64,000 nucleotides of DNA from NCBI GenBank assembly GCA_028551475.1, contig CM052362.1, forward strand, positions 10,539,354 through 10,603,353. The letters are read 5' to 3'. This document shows, in pieces, positions 46,701 to 62,098 of the stretch. Both the position numbers and the translations under genes were made by a program. Under the pieces are notes generated by a model. That model saw only the letters and a list, made by a program, of their open reading frames with translations. It did no database searches and was not told where the DNA came from. How positions within the stretch are numbered: the first letter of the stretch is position 1; each line of letters opens with the position of its first letter. Source of the DNA: Casuarina equisetifolia. Taxonomy: Eukaryota; Streptophyta; Magnoliopsida; Fagales; Casuarinaceae.

Positions 46701-49700
46701 CCAACTCAATTGGTCCCACATCTTACAAATTTATCCTCCATGTACACTTTCTTAATGATTTTCCTGCCTTTCAACCATGAATCTCTGTGATACAACCATA
46801 TAGTAAAAGTCAAGTTCTTAGCGTTAGATTAATCCTGAATTTTTGCACCCTAGAGCTTTTTGTGTGTGGTTTGTAGGTGAGATCAGATCTACGTAAGTTT
46901 TTGGAGTTTAGAGGAGTTTTGGGGAAAATAAGTTTCTACCTGAGTCTGACATTTATTTCTCGTGAGCATTTTTATATGTGGGGCTAGAACTGAATTTATA
47001 TGCCAGGATTTTCTGTGCTAGTTAATTTGGGACTTTTATTGTTAGAAGGACTATGAATAGCATCTTCAATGCTCTATGTACTCAAAACAGATTTAACCAG
47101 GGGAGGACTGGGGTCTTGTGAGTGTGAATTGGCGGTGTCTACTTTTCTCTCTCCTCTTGCTCTGTCCTTCACTGCATACAGGAGTTGTTCAAACTATTTA
47201 TGGCTGCCAAACCTTCATTCGTATTGAATTAATGTGTTAGGGCTTTCTTATCCTGCATGTAGATAAGGAACTTACTAATTTTTTGTAGCCTAAACCAAAT
47301 TGAAAAATGGAGCCCTGAGGGTTGGGCTTCCTTTGACATTCAAAATAGACTAGAAAAGTTGTTTTTTTGAGTTGTAGAGTTAACCTTTTAGCTTGTACGT
47401 GTGTAAACTATCTGGAACGTGCATATCTTGGCACCATCTTTCTTTCAGTTAGTTGTAGGGTGTAGGTTGTATATTTATTCGTTCTATGGGAAATATTACA
47501 AGATACAAGAATTAATTGAACTGTTTTGCTTGAATTTGCTATATGATACTTGTTATGAATCTTTGAAACAAGTAAATCTCTCAGATCTCTGCCCTTTTAT
47601 CTTGTGTTATTGAATATCAATTTTGATGGTAGTCAAATATCACAATCTATTTGGATTTTTGTTGCTTGTAACCAATCTCTTCTACTAAGCTTTTCGTCGC
47701 ATACGCATTGCTTTGTTAGTGATAGCATAGTAGCAGGCTCTATAACAAATTCTTAAAGCCCAATAACCAACGAAATTTGATATATTAAATTGGTTTTTCG
47801 TAATTAAGATTGTTTTGGGGTTATGGAGGTGGTCTTCAAGGAGATGTGGTTTGGCTTCCAAGCTTGGTGGTCTTTTGTTTTTATTTTTTTATTTTTTGGG
47901 TGCCGAAGACTTCAAAGGTTGTTGTTAGAAGGATATCTTTTTTCTTTCCAGTGACCTACAGTGTATTGAGAGAAAGCTATGCAGCAAAACTTTGAGAACA
48001 AGAATGTGCATAAGAGCAAACTGTGGGTCAGGATCTTAGGTCGAGAGGTATTGGTCCAAGTATCGTTTGCAGGAGCCTAGACTGCAAGTATATTTTTCTA
48101 GTAATGGGGCATATGTTTAAGATAAAGGTAAGGATTTGTGCTGTTGGAATTTTTTCTGTGTCAGATATATAGAAAATGTTTCCATCATAGAAACGGTGTC
48201 TATAGTATAATATACATATAACTGAGTACAGCACGTAAAAACTGTGTTTAATTGCACAATATAATTGAATGTAGTGTGCATGCTATGCGCACCACGTGTG
48301 TCTGAATTCACTTAAATGTATCCCAATGCTTCGTTTTGGAATTCTCAAGTGCTTACTGCACCAATTTCATCAAAGATATCTAGCTTTTTACCCTTTTTTT
48401 TTGTATAACCAATGGATATTTACCTCATTCTTGGCCTTTGGGTGTAATTGTGACTAAAATCTAAATTTGTACAAAGTGGTTTTTGCGGGTTAATCTGCTG
48501 CATGTTAATTGTGACTATTTATTTATTGATTTTTTGCCTCCTGAAACTAACATTCTCCATGCCAAATTCATTTGTGGAATAATGATATCTGGCTTACCAA
48601 TTGGACGTACCTTTTGCAGCAATTACAATGCGAGTCAACATAACATAACCACAAACATCTTCAAACTGAAAATGAAAATACTGCTAGTGCAGAGTGTGGG
48701 TTCATGCATGCAAGGACAGACCCAAACACACATATGCATCCTATCATGAAACTATGCAGCCTTGCAAGCACACAAGGGCAAAGAATTAATGTGATTTAAT
48801 GCCAGTGCAGAGTTTGGGTACATGCATATGAGGACAAACTCAAACATGCATACTATCATGATGAGCCCTGCAAACATACAAAGGCAAAGTATTAATGTGA
48901 TTTGACAATCATGCATGTTTTTCGGAAGCTCAAACCATTATTAGTTTGATAATGAATACAAACTCTGACTCTCAAGATAATGTATTAGGAATTTAGCACC
49001 CTTATGTCTGGTTGAGAACATGCAGGCATCCCTACGTGTTTTGTGGTAGTTCAGGCATTCTTTTTTTGTTGGAGGGTCTCCCTTGGGGGATGGGATGTGT
49101 GGGGTTATGGTTGTTGGTTTTTTTTTTTTTTCTTGCTTTGTGTGTTGTTGGGGGGGGGGGGGGGGGGTGTTGGGGTAGAAGGTCGCTCTGATGTGTTGGT
49201 GTGCTTGCATTTGTGTCAATTATCCAAACATTGTTGGAGGTTAGATATACCCAATATAGGATGACTATTAATCTCAAAGCCGAGCTCCATCACCCTTGGG
49301 CTCTGGATTTCAATCCTGGAGTCTCAATTTGATTTCAAGGTATCATCATAACAAATGCATGCATACATGCATATTTATATTTCACTGCATTCACCTATTG
49401 TAATTATTTGTCAGAATACTAGTATATTTGGTATCGCTTCTTCTATAATCTATGTTTTTGAATCTTTTATGGCAGTAGCAGAATTCACCTTGTCCTCCCT
49501 CTGCTTATTTTCTAATATGAACAAAATTCACTGTTGATCTTTCAGAAATATGCAATGCAACAAGCTTTCAAGACATTGATGGGACAGTTGAATTCTCAAA
49601 ATAACCAGTTCAATAATGCATCTTTTTCTTCGGGTTCGCCTTTTCCATTTCCTATGCCTTCAACTCATGCTCCTTCAAGTCCGGCACCTTCAACCTCAGC

Positions 49701-52700
49701 CCCTACAGTTGCTTCTCAATCTGCTGTTACAGTAGATGTGCCCGCAACAAATGTGGAGGCAGCACCTGCAACTGTTGTCAAAGAAGAAACAGAAGTAAAC
49801 AAGGAATCAAAGAGATATGGTAACAATAAACTTTTTAGCCTTAAGTTTCTATTTAGTAAAATAATTTGTTTTTCCTTGTTGGTCTTCATGAATTGTGTAT
49901 GTGCTTGTTATGAGCTAAATACAATCTGTGAGAACTTTGAAGAGGTTACTCTAGCTCAGACGAACCATCTTTATTATCTTCTTTCTTTCTATTCAGATCA
50001 GATATTGTTTAGTGACGTCCATTGATAATATAAAATATCTTACAGATTTAAGAAGTACATCTTTCTTTTAGGTTGAACTTACATCTTTCTTTTAGGTTGA
50101 ACTTAAGGATCTTCTAATTTTTTACTTCATCCTCTAACTTGTTGAAGTGGAGACAGATGAAATACAGATTTACTTTTTAAGTGTTGGCGTGCTTTTCATA
50201 TTCAATTTTGAAAACTTGTAGATGAAGGTAGGTAAATGATTGTTATTTATGCTTTGCTGGGATGAGCAAGTTATCTGGGCCAGATAGTCTCTCGAATTGA
50301 GAGAGTACGGGGCCAGCAAATGTGCTGGTCGTTTTCTTGTTGCTGCACAGAAGAAATATTTTAGAATTTTTTGGATTTGTACTCAAAAAGTTTTTAAAAG
50401 AGTGTAGGTTTATAGTAACAGTTGCAGAATTTGTCTTTTGCGTTATACCACCCTCTGCTACCTCTGGTGTTGTTTTTAAAAGAGTTTAGGTTTATAGTAA
50501 CAGTTGCAGAATTTGTCTTTTGAGTTATACCACCCTCTGCTACCTCTGGTGTTGTTTTTAAAAGAGTTTAGGTTTATAATAACAGTTGCAGAATTTGTCT
50601 TTTGAGTTATACCACCCTCTGCTGCCTCTGGTGTTGTTCTCTTGTCAATTGAAGGAACCTGTACTTTAGCTTCAGAAAAAATATCTTCTTTGTATGGTGG
50701 TTTTGTTTCCTATATTTCCATAGGTACTCCAAGCAATATGCCTCTGAACGATGAGTATTTTTATTGTCCTCCATTCAATTTTTCAGCCTATGTTTAGGAT
50801 TCAAAGATCCATCCAATGCTATTACTGTTTTTAAGTTAATTTTTGGCTGAAATAGAAAAAGAATAGACATCAGATATTGCTCACAATTAGTTATTTTTCT
50901 TTCCTCATCAATTATTGCTCATGATTTAGTGCTTGGGTCAGCTCGAACATTCCTAAATTTTCTTAGAGATTTATTCAACTGTGCCTTCAGCAAATTTTCT
51001 ATCTCCGTTCTTGGCCCATGATCTGGTGAGCATCATCCTAGAACTCTGGAGATTGAAGTGTTAGAAGAAGATGGCAGAATAAATCAAGTTTCCAGCTCCA
51101 TATGGCATTTTTATCTGGCCTTCTCCTAGAAATCTTTTTTCTCAATCATCTGCCTTTTGGTTTCACTGCTACGAAACTGGGGCCTGCAGCAGGGGAAAGC
51201 AACTTAATCTTGAAACTGTTGATTATTTGCTTTTATTTTAATCACAGTTGAGAGTGTCTACATGGATACTTCAATTTTCAAGGCAAATAATCTTTTGCTG
51301 GATGTCACTGAAGATTTGACCTGAACATGATAGTTGCTGCATGCTTTGAATACATTATCTTCCTTGTCCATCCCTCAAGCTTTCAGGCTTGTGAACCCTA
51401 TTATGTATGTATACTTATTTGTGCATGGGAAGTAAGATCTAAATTGGATCCAGAACATGTAAGGGTAGAGGAGAATTCCTCGAATGGCCCTCATCCAGTT
51501 TGCAGCATTAGGCTTATTTAGTTCTTATTATGTATTTGTGCTTATGTGTGCTTGTCTTTATGTGAAAAGAACTAAGAACTAAGTTAGATCTAAGCTAGAT
51601 CTAAGCTGTCTAAGAGCTGAGAAGCACTCCTCCAATCAGCTTTATCTGTTGAAAAATGATCTCAAAGAGTTATGAGCCCCCCTCGCCTTTCCCTTTTCCT
51701 TCCCCATTCGATTTGAGTTGCAGTTTTAAGCGTTTCTCTTCAAAATACTTAAAGAGGAATAACTTTCTGGTATTATTCTATGCTATGCTGCTTTGATGTT
51801 TATCACAGAAGCCTCCTCAGCACCGGCCATGATTGGACAGAAGAAGTCCTGAACATGGAACTTTTTTTCAACAGTGCATCAGTGAAATGATGTCTTAATT
51901 TTCTGTTCAACCAAAAAGAAAGTCACTTTTGCTAGTGGTTTTCCTTCCAAGTGGTTTTCAAGGAAAATCAACCCTATTGCAAGTAATTCTAGGATAGTTT
52001 AGACAGTTTATTTCATGCCTGTGCTTCAGACTGTCTTGAGTATTTCAAGCTGCATTTTTTATTGCAGTATCATTCAATTCAAGGAATAAAAGTTTCAATC
52101 TATCTATCCAAACTATAAGTTATATGAAAAATGAGTTCAAATGGATTTGTGTAGTTTCTCAATAAAAAAGGAAAAGGTTATGAATTTAAACGGCAAAAGA
52201 CGCTGGAAGAAGCTTTTCATAGCAGAACTCTGACACCACTTGTACTAACAGCTTTTGTAGACGTTTCTCCGGAAGAAGCAGAGCAAAAAACCCCTTATGA
52301 AAGCTTTAAAGATGTCAGCGGAACAGGTTCATCAAAGGACGCTCAGATGGCTGATGTGGTAGGTATTTGATCTTGTGCTTTTAGATAAGGCTGTGGCATT
52401 TGCCCTAATGTCTTGAGGTTTAACTATTTGAGCATGTCTGAAGGTTTCTCAAAATGGAGCTGTATCTGAACGCATAGGTGGTTCTGAATGGTCCCAAGCC
52501 ACTAGTAACCCTGCTGGTTCGGAGGGGCCCCAATCCACTGGTAAGTGGTCAAGGCATTAATCATTTGGAGCCCATTACATGACTTGGCTGCCTCAGTACT
52601 GGCTCTCTCATCTTCTGCATTTAATAGTATAATATCTTGAATATCCAGGATTGGTTTTACTGATAAGATACGTATCTGTTTTTAAATTCAAGATTTCTAC

Positions 52701-55700
52701 TGGTTCTGCTAGTAGTTGATGTAGACAGAAGTATTTGTGAGGAACGGCCTAATTATTCACGAAGGATATAATGAAATTTGTTTAGATTTTAATAACCAAT
52801 CCATCAAAATTTTGTGTTCTGTAGTGTGCCTACTCCATTTGAAGAATGGATATAATTTCAAATCATAACCTTCATCGTTAAATTTATTTGAAGCAGTATC
52901 AATTTTAAGATTTGTTGCAAATGAAAAATTCTTTGAATTTGTAGTTCAAATTTTACATGGCTTTATCAGGTCTTACAACTATTTAAGTGAAATTTTGGTT
53001 GGCTTTTCTGTTTTGATTTAATAAACATGTTATTTCTGAAGGATCCCCTCTCATTTCTTTTATATTTTGCTTGTGAAGTTCCGCAAATCCTCATTATATA
53101 TCTCCCCAATGTCAACCGCCTCAGCACCATTACCTCAAAGTCTTGCCACAATTAGTGTACCTCTCTTCCCCACCTATTTTGGCAACTGTTTTCAGCTCCT
53201 CTTGCTACTAGCACCATGCCAGTAATCACCAGCTCCACTGCCACCAATCCATCATACAGACTCATGAGTGTTACTAGTATAATTATCCCGCAACTACTTT
53301 CTTGTGTCTACTCACTGGGGATGTGATGCAGCACCTGCGACTGCCATTGAACCATCACCACTTTGATTGAGACAAATCAATCATCATGACCTCTATTTCA
53401 TGGTTTACTCTTGTCAATTTTCATTTAAATTTGTAAGTGAAAGGTTTATGGTTGTGGATTTAGTAATTGTCAATCAAACGCAATAATTAGGTTGTACTGC
53501 CAAAAGTAAATCTCCAGCAGTATGACATGAAGTACCGCTGCCACTGAATTCGAGCTCCATTAGTACTTTGTGCATTAAAAGCTTCGAAAAGCACAATGCT
53601 AATAAGGGGGTAGTTGACTATGGAATTTGTTACTTGGGAACCTTTTTATAGCAAGACGGCTGTGGACTTCTGCCCCCCATCTAATCTCTTTGTTAGGGCT
53701 AGCCGCTTAAGCTGTTTGTTGAAGTCCCTCCTAGTTATTTTAACTTATCAAAGGCATCTATCCTGCTCTCGAACATGTTCAACCTTTATCTCTCTAGAAG
53801 TCTCAATTTATGTACCCCAAATCCCTAGAGCCCTCGGTAGTGCAACATGTCATATTGCATTTTGAATTCTTAACTTCTTTTAAACACAAAGCAGAACACT
53901 TTTTGAATGCTTTCATCTATTACGCATCTTAACAAAAAATCCTTCTCCACAAGCAACGTGTATTAAATCCAGTGGTTTATACCTTTATTGTTCCTCATCT
54001 CTTTTACTCGCTTTTTCAATATTTTATTATCTGTTTAAGCATGTAGTCGCCCCAAATATGCATTGGAGGTCTTAATTTGTGCCTTTGTGCATCTGTATCA
54101 CTGCCAAACCACTGCCTCCTTTCTCTTCTTCTTCATCTTTTCCATCTTACTGCCTCCTTTCTACCCGGTTTAGTTCATTAGTCAGGTTTTTAATTCTCTT
54201 CTTTTCAATCATCACTTCATCTTCTTCCACCTTTCTCCACTGTGTATTCTGTTATCGGGCTTTTCATTCTGTTCCATTCGCTTGTTCACTTTCTTCTTCA
54301 GCTTCTTCTGCCTGCGTTTAGACCTCTGTATCAACATGGCTTCATCCTTTCTCTTTTTGTTGTCCTTTCCTCTCTCCTTAATGCCAGTGGTGGACTGAAC
54401 CAAGAAATGTTTTCCTTTATCATCAATTGGATAACTTCTTGACACCAATATCCTATTCTATCATCATTTCAACGACTAGCCCTTTTTTTTCTTCTTTTTT
54501 TTTTCTTTTTAATTCCAGTGCCAATATTTTGCTTCCATCAGTTCAATATTTTGTATTTATTGATAAAAAAAGGGAGATTGGGTTGATGGGGTTCAGTATC
54601 ATATCTAGGAGACGAATGAGATTTATACTCCTTTTCTGTCTTAGGAAAATAAAATTATGTGATTTGAGCCTGTACGGAGGACTACACCCATAGTGTGTGG
54701 CTATCGGAATCAGAACTACAATGCTGAAATATCTGTGACGTTTTAACCAAAGTTCGGACTTTTCTTTTTAATCTTTTGGCGGGTGGAAGCATGGAATAGT
54801 CTTTGAAACCTGCGCAATACCTTTATTTCATCAAAGCACTTAAATTTTGAGCTCCACATAGGCTTTGTATTTGGTAAAGTTTAGCACGTACAGGACTGAA
54901 CAAGCAGTATACTGACTTAAACGAAGTACAAACTGATACTTGATCCTTAGTTAACTCTGCTTACCAAGGTGAGCCAGATGACTTATCTATCCCTAGTCAA
55001 GCTTGGGCTCTCCTAAGTTTTTTCTCTCTTGATGTATTATCAATCATCATGAAATGATTTGGAACTCTTCATTAGGCTAGCTTTAGTTCATTTATGTGAG
55101 AGCCCCTTCTAACTTCAATAAAGGAAATGTAGTAGTCAAGAATTGAATTCATCTAGGCAGTTGCTTAGACCCCTTGATAGACATTTGGATTCTTCATTCT
55201 GCAAGTTGATGTATCTTTATTGTTTGTAGACATCGAAGAAGTCTTTGAACTTTTATCAATTGTTTGCAAATTATTAGACACTGCTCACTTCAAGTAGATA
55301 TTGTTTGTCTTCCTGTTATCTCTTAATCATATACATATACATGGTACCGATGCATGTAGGATATATGGCTTGCAAGGGAACATGAAGGTTGATTGCTGTC
55401 GCACTTACATGCTATTGCATATCTGTTCTTCATACAAATTTTTTTTTCACCAAGTCACTTTCTTGTCAGAAAATGGATATGATATCTTTGTATTTCCAGG
55501 ACTGTTGACGTCAAATGGCCAGCTATATTTGCCATATTACTCTCAGGTTTTGCATTTCTAAGACTTAATCAGAAGTTCTTAGCATGTTTTATTTCATATT
55601 TGATAGGAAAATCTGTCATATCAGTGGAAGTTTTGGAGAAAATGATGGAAGATCCAACGGTGCAGAAGATGGTTTATCCGTAATATCTTCTTTTTGTCTC

Positions 55701-58700
55701 TCTAACAATTTATGTCTTTCTAATTATTATGAATGATTTTTCTTTCATTTTTCTGTTTGAATTTCTTTCTGAACATTTATCCTTGTTTCTAATACTTGAT
55801 CATTAATTAGATATCTGAAGTTTCAATGATACATGTCTTCGATATATGCAATATGCATAGCACCTTAATATCGGCTATGTTACTCAGATTTAAGAAACTG
55901 ATGGAAGGTGTCCAATGATCGGTAGAACTAGTGTAAACAAAATGGAAATGGGCGACAGCTATTAACTTACTGACAGCATGGTTTAGAAGCCAAGTGCTAG
56001 AGTTCCCTGAGTTACAGGTCCGACACCAACTCTACCAGATCTGCTCTAAGGAGTGCCCTCAGTGAAAAAATAAAAAAGGAAAAGAAAAAATCATCCTTAC
56101 TTTCATCACCCAATACATCTTTTCTATTTTTGTAATCGTCTCTTTTTTGCTATTCCTCCTGCATCAGTAATCCATTTTTCATTCAAAATCATACACAAAT
56201 GCATTAGTTATGAGGTTATAGGTGCTGCTTGATTATTAGAATTTAATAATCCCCGTTTTTGATATGTACTATGCAGGCAACTTGATTCTGCTTACTGTTT
56301 CTTTTCACTATTGTACATCTACCCGCACTTGTAAATGTAAATTCCACGTGTGTTTCATCTTTTAGATTTTTTTACCTTTTCCCCTATTTTCTCGGTGGAG
56401 AAAAGGAAGGGGGGAAGCCAGGGGTTGGGGGTTGGGGGTGCAAGTTAGCAGTAAAAGAGATACAAGCAGCTAACCTAGCTGCATTCATAGGGAACTTTGT
56501 AACAAACCTAAGCTGAACCATGTTCACTGAAGCCAAAGACCTTCAATTAATTTAAGTTACATTCTCATTCAATGGAAGATTCAACTGCAACGTACCCTTA
56601 ATATTACCTCTCCACAGGTAGACCAATTTTCCACATGCTGTGACTCCTTGCCTGTGACTCAAGTATGACACATTGTTCGCCACATGGGCATCAACTCTAC
56701 CCTGCACTTCGATTGGGCACATTGAGTACTTCCTGTACATGTTTCATAATCTATACAAGATTGACATGGGGACATAAGTTTTTTGATTGTGATTAATTGT
56801 TTTCCAATCTAATGAACTATTAAATTAATTATAAATGTATTTAGACATTGGGTACATCACTAATTTACGAGAGTAGTTCCCCCCAAAAACACCAACAATT
56901 GATTTGCTTCTGTGTTGACTTATTCAATAGGTCCAGGTCCTCCCATTTATTACCCTTTTGTAAACACAGTTATTCTTTGAAGGGTTATTATGTTAAAGAT
57001 TTCTTAGACTTGGGTTTTTATTGCAGTTGCTGGGTGGCGTAGGGAAGGTTGTTGTTAGGTCATAAATTACATTACTTGGCCTTGGGTGCTTTCCAATAAT
57101 TTGAGATTCTATGATCTTTGACAGTACAACAATAATATGCTTCACATACTGTTACTTTAACAATGTGGCCATTCTAATGCTCCACTGGATTATTATTGGT
57201 GTTCAGTAATCTATTTGGGATGAGTCTTATTTGGTCTATTTGGTTGTCGTTTTTATCTAATTATTTGTTGTTGCTTATAAATATTCATTGTTCTTTTCTC
57301 ATTCCTGTTATACTTATGACTAATCATCACTTCACAGAAATTGTAATTGTTTTAGCATAGTTAGGTAACTTTGTATAACTACTGCATTTTGACTTCTTCT
57401 ATGCCTATTCTATCTTAGATCATTAGTCTTTGTTCATGAAACCGAGTTCTCTTTATTTCTTTACAGCCATTTACCTGAGGAGCTCAGAAATCCTGACACC
57501 TTAAAATGTAAGTTTGATTCAATATGGTTCAGTGCAACTAAGAGAAAGATGAAAACGTTACTCCCATTCAGTTTTTCTTCTTTCCTATTGGCTGCTCTTT
57601 CTAAGAATGTTCAATCATGGATGCAGTCTAGAAAAGAAAAATCTCTTCCAATGGACTGCAAGTTACACATCAATATTTCCATTTTTTTTTCACCTTATAA
57701 GTTGGCTGTGGAAACAATAGATTATAACTTGCACTTCTAGCCTTTTTGTCTGGTGGATGCAACGTACCTGTCTTCATTCATTAAGGATTCTGCATGAGTT
57801 TCATTGTTATTTTGTTAGATATCTGTTCCCTTTCCGCAGTTCCATGGTGGAGCTTACATTACTACATTCCCTTTCATAGCTCCTCAGAAATCAGTTCTGG
57901 AAACAATCAATTCGAAATTGCAGTTTAGAGCACTTTTATCCAGTGGATGTGATGTGCATGTCTTTTTACCCTAAGTTTTCTGAATCAGTATCATTTTCAC
58001 TTGTGGTGATTTCTTCACTTTCATTGGTAGAACAAATAAATTTTGTGTTTTATTGGGTGTGTAGATCTGGAACTATTTTTGCTTTTCCCAATCATGAGCA
58101 CTTTAGTATTTCACACAAATTTCAGTTTTGGCTTATTGGTTTTCAAAGTGCTGAACTATTATGGATATTTTTCTTTTATAGGGATGCTGCAAAATCCCCA
58201 GTATCGTCAACAACTTGAGGAGATGCTGTAAGTTGTTTATTCATCATTTATTCATATGACCTTGTTAAGACAGTTGTTTAGTAATGCAGAGATTAGGTGA
58301 AGAAAAGCTTTGGGAGATTTTCCGTAGTATTTGCATCAAACTTGTGAACAAAATAGCCTGACGAGTCATTTTTTTATTTTATATTTTGGGTCTATTTTTT
58401 ACCGTGGAGTTGTTACCATTTTCTCTTTTGCCCGGTCACTTGTTCTCTGTGGTCCTACTGAAATGTGATAGCTTTGCTAATTGTGTTGTATTTAATTCCC
58501 TTTCGATAATTGCATTTTTTGCAGAAACAATATGAGTGGAAGCGGCGAATGGGACAAGAGAATGATGGATTCGTTGAAAAATTTTGATCTTAACAGTCCT
58601 GAGATTAAGCAGCAGTTTGGTTAGTTTTCGTTTGTCTACTTCCTGCTCCGTATTTACTGTTCCATACATTGTTGAAAAGTGTTGAATGCCCTGCACATTT

Positions 58701-61700
58701 TGTGTTAAACTTATTTGAGTTGGATGATGGTTACCTAATTGAGTTATTTATTTATTTAAAGAATTTTTTTTTATTTGTATGGACCAAGTTCCTGGAGTTT
58801 TTAGGGCCTCCTGCCGGAATAAGTTAAGTGTTTTTGCTTTTCTTTACTGACTTAATAAATACAAATCTCCTTTGAGGTCCTTTATTGTTTAGGTACTCCA
58901 TTGTTCTTGATCTTTGCATCTTCACATAATTGACAATTTTTTCTTTTGCTGACCATTTACCATGCTTATTAGGATATGCATTTCAGGTTTACTTCTCCCT
59001 TACAATTAATCTCGACATAGATTTGTGGTATTGAATTTCTACTAAAATGTTAACACAGGAATAGTGCTAGTTGATGAGCGTTTCTTTAGAAAGACACAAA
59101 AAATTCGAATTAATTTAGTCTTTCAGAATTAGACTTCTATATGGCTGGAGATTCTGGAGTCTTTCGAGACTGATGATAAAATAATCAAATTATAAGAATC
59201 AAGATGACATTGTAGAGTACAAATCTGTTAGGGTGGTGAACTTTGCTACAGATATTGAAATAATCGCTCTTTGTGTTTTTTTTGGATATAAATCAGTGTA
59301 AGTTTTCCGGTAAATTCTGGATTGATATCATTTGTGGCACCTCCTGGTAGAACTGAGTGGATCTGATCTTGTACTACTGATGCCTAACTAAGGAAAGTTT
59401 GGTAGTTACTTTTACAATTGGTTTGCCTCTAAACCTGTGTAAGGTTCAAGTAATAGCACATGTAATCTGAATTTAGCGGCAGAGTCAGTCCTCTTTATTT
59501 GAGCACAGTTCTTAGGCTTTTGGGTTGCTTAGTTTTTCGATATCAATACCCTCCACATCAAAATAAATGGAAGTATGATGATTTATGACTCTTGTTAGAG
59601 TATAAAATGATTTTGCAATGAAATTTGGAGAAATTTCTGGACAATGAGATAGGTTGTCAAACTTCTGAACAAAAAACTAGTGGTTTGTGGATGAAATTAG
59701 TCACTAACATCTTTAAACTTTTGCCATTTGTAAGTTAAAGATTTGCATCATAGTGAAACATGAAGCAAATAAGACAAGCTTTCAAGTTTGAAGTTGCATA
59801 CTACGAAGCCAGCAAATACTTTCTGGTTGAGATTGTTAGAAGCTCATAAATAAGCCCATTTCATGTTAATCTCCACTTACATGTCTTTGGTGCAATCGAT
59901 TGGCTATGCAACAGTATCCAATCGGTATTTCCCACCAATGCACACATGGGAGCTGCGTACTTGAAACCCTGGCTTTGAAGAACTTGACTTGGATAAATAA
60001 AATCTGTGACGGTTCAGATTGCGGTTTCTGAGTTATGAAGACATTCTAGTGGCATTCTTCATAGCCATCTCATTATAGTACCCATTGATGTCCTTTGTTC
60101 CAGGTTTGTAGTTGTAAAGTTTGTACAGAACTGTGCCCACAACCTTTGAGCTGCCATTTTCGTAGCTTGATGAGTTTTGCACTGATAAACATTATTATAT
60201 GCAACTGAATTTGCTTCATTTTATTTTTTCTTGCTGTAGCATGAGAGACCTTGCAGTATCTATAGTTATATAGTACAAGAGCAACACTAGTTAGGAAACC
60301 AATAGCCTGGATGACTTAAATTATTTATCTTAAGTAGTCTTCGATTATTTAGGTAAACCAGTGTCCTTGGATTTTGAGTTAGTACATACTTCTAAAACTA
60401 TCTGATAATGCTTACTTCTCTCTGTTTTACATTTCTGTATTGATATAGTTCCATTGTGTCATGTAACCAGGGTTAAGCCCTCGTTGAGTGGATGTTCATA
60501 GTTCAGTTTCAACTTCCCTTTTCAATTCTGCTTCTGTTTGACATTTGCAGATCAAATTGGGCTTTCACCTGAAGAAACTATTGCAAAAATCATGGCCAAC
60601 CCTGAAGTTGCCCAGGCATTTCAAAACCCAAGAGTCCAAGCGGCTATCATGGATGTACGTCCTGCCTAAAGTACTTTTGTAATGTTTCCCACCAAATCTC
60701 TGACATTATGTTGCTTTTGCAGTGTTCACAGAACCCACTGAGCATTGCAAAATATCAAAATGACAAGGAGGTAAGGCCAAACTATTTGATCTTGGATATG
60801 ATTTTTCATTCTTATAAGTATCATTTCTAAATTGATGTTTTTGTGGTATTTTACACGAAGTTGTAAGTATTAGCAAATTGTGAATTGGGTTTTGGCATGC
60901 CACCTCTGTTTATCGTGTTGTTTCTTCAACATATATCCCACTGTATTATATCATATATCGAAAAGAAAAAAAAAATAGATGTCATGTAGACTTACGATCA
61001 ACAGAAACTAGATCTTCTACCCAAGGATACGTGACAATAGGAGGCTAACTTGCTACAGAGATGTCAAATGAGCACACATTGATGCTAGGCCCCCAAGATC
61101 AGTAGTCACCCATACCACACAAACATCAAAGACGTCAGAGAACATAAATCAATAATATCACGCCCACATACCATCAAATAAACTAGAAAACACTCAGATA
61201 CACAAGGCACAAAGTATACACAAACTTGAATTACTTTATCATCTATGACAAGTAATATCTTAAGATTCCCATGTTTACTAACTTCATAAATTTTCAGTAT
61301 CTTGAAAAAGAGTTCAATAAATGTGATTTCTACCAAGTATCTCAAATAAAAAAAGAAAAAGAAAAAAGAATATCCTTTTTAGAAAGTAAATACCTGGTTA
61401 ATGCAGCAAATTCATCAACAAGTGGTGATATCAGGAATACACATAATTCTAACAACTCACATATTACTGATATGCAGTAATGACACACTGACTTTTCCCT
61501 GATCAGACATTAATTTCTCATATCCACTTTTAGGACTTGATTTCATCTTGCCAAAACACCCAATAATATAGTCTCTAAATATGCAAATTGTGACAGCTCT
61601 TGAAAGTGGACAAAGGATGAGTGTTGGGTTCTTAGTTTGTCCACCTAAATACCACAAATCATTGCATCCAGGGGTTTCTATATGGTTGAATACATCTCAA

Positions 61701-62066
61701 TGACTGGAGACTCAATTCCAAATGCTTCAACAGTAACCAACCAAAAACGCAGCTAATCTGACCAACCAAGGGCTCATCTAAACACAGTAATCTCTTAACC
61801 CTAGTTCATAGGCCCCAGTGATATCAAGGAATGGATTATAAAGCATATTTTGAAATCACTGAAGTCATTGTTGAAAAGCCATAAGTGTAGGAGGTTAATT
61901 GCTTGAATGCTGTGGGCTCTCCCTGGGGTTGTTGGTAATATGAGGTGATGATGTTTTGTGGTGTAAGTTTCTGTGTTTGTTTAGTAGAGGTGAAAGGTAC
62001 GGGGGATGTGAATGGGGAGGGATTTGTGCGAGCAAGGCGCATATAAACAAGGAAAGTGAGATTACT

Positions 62067-62098
<32 letters not shown>

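Larger units (their letters stand above)
44610..49545 (+). other. TIC40 intron 4, about 4.9 kb
   Basis: The intron between the 18-nt exon and the Ser/Pro-rich exon starts GTGAGTG and ends TTTCAG. It is AT-rich and without a recognisable gene. It contains the tandem repeat at 48686-48904 and the poly(G) run at 49150-49167. Several frames of 60-90 codons have no family resemblance. Confidence 0.85.

Noticed and set aside
49820..50025. Extension of TIC40 exon 5 into an alternative C-terminus
   Set aside because: The frame stays open past 49819, but the GTAACA donor and joining with 52252 restores the family sequence; the extension is AT-rich and unlike protein. Intron retention cannot be ruled out without RNA data.
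53614..54693. Several Ser/Phe-rich ORFs in TIC40 intron 7
   Set aside because: They come from CT-rich low-complexity sequence and overlap in several frames.
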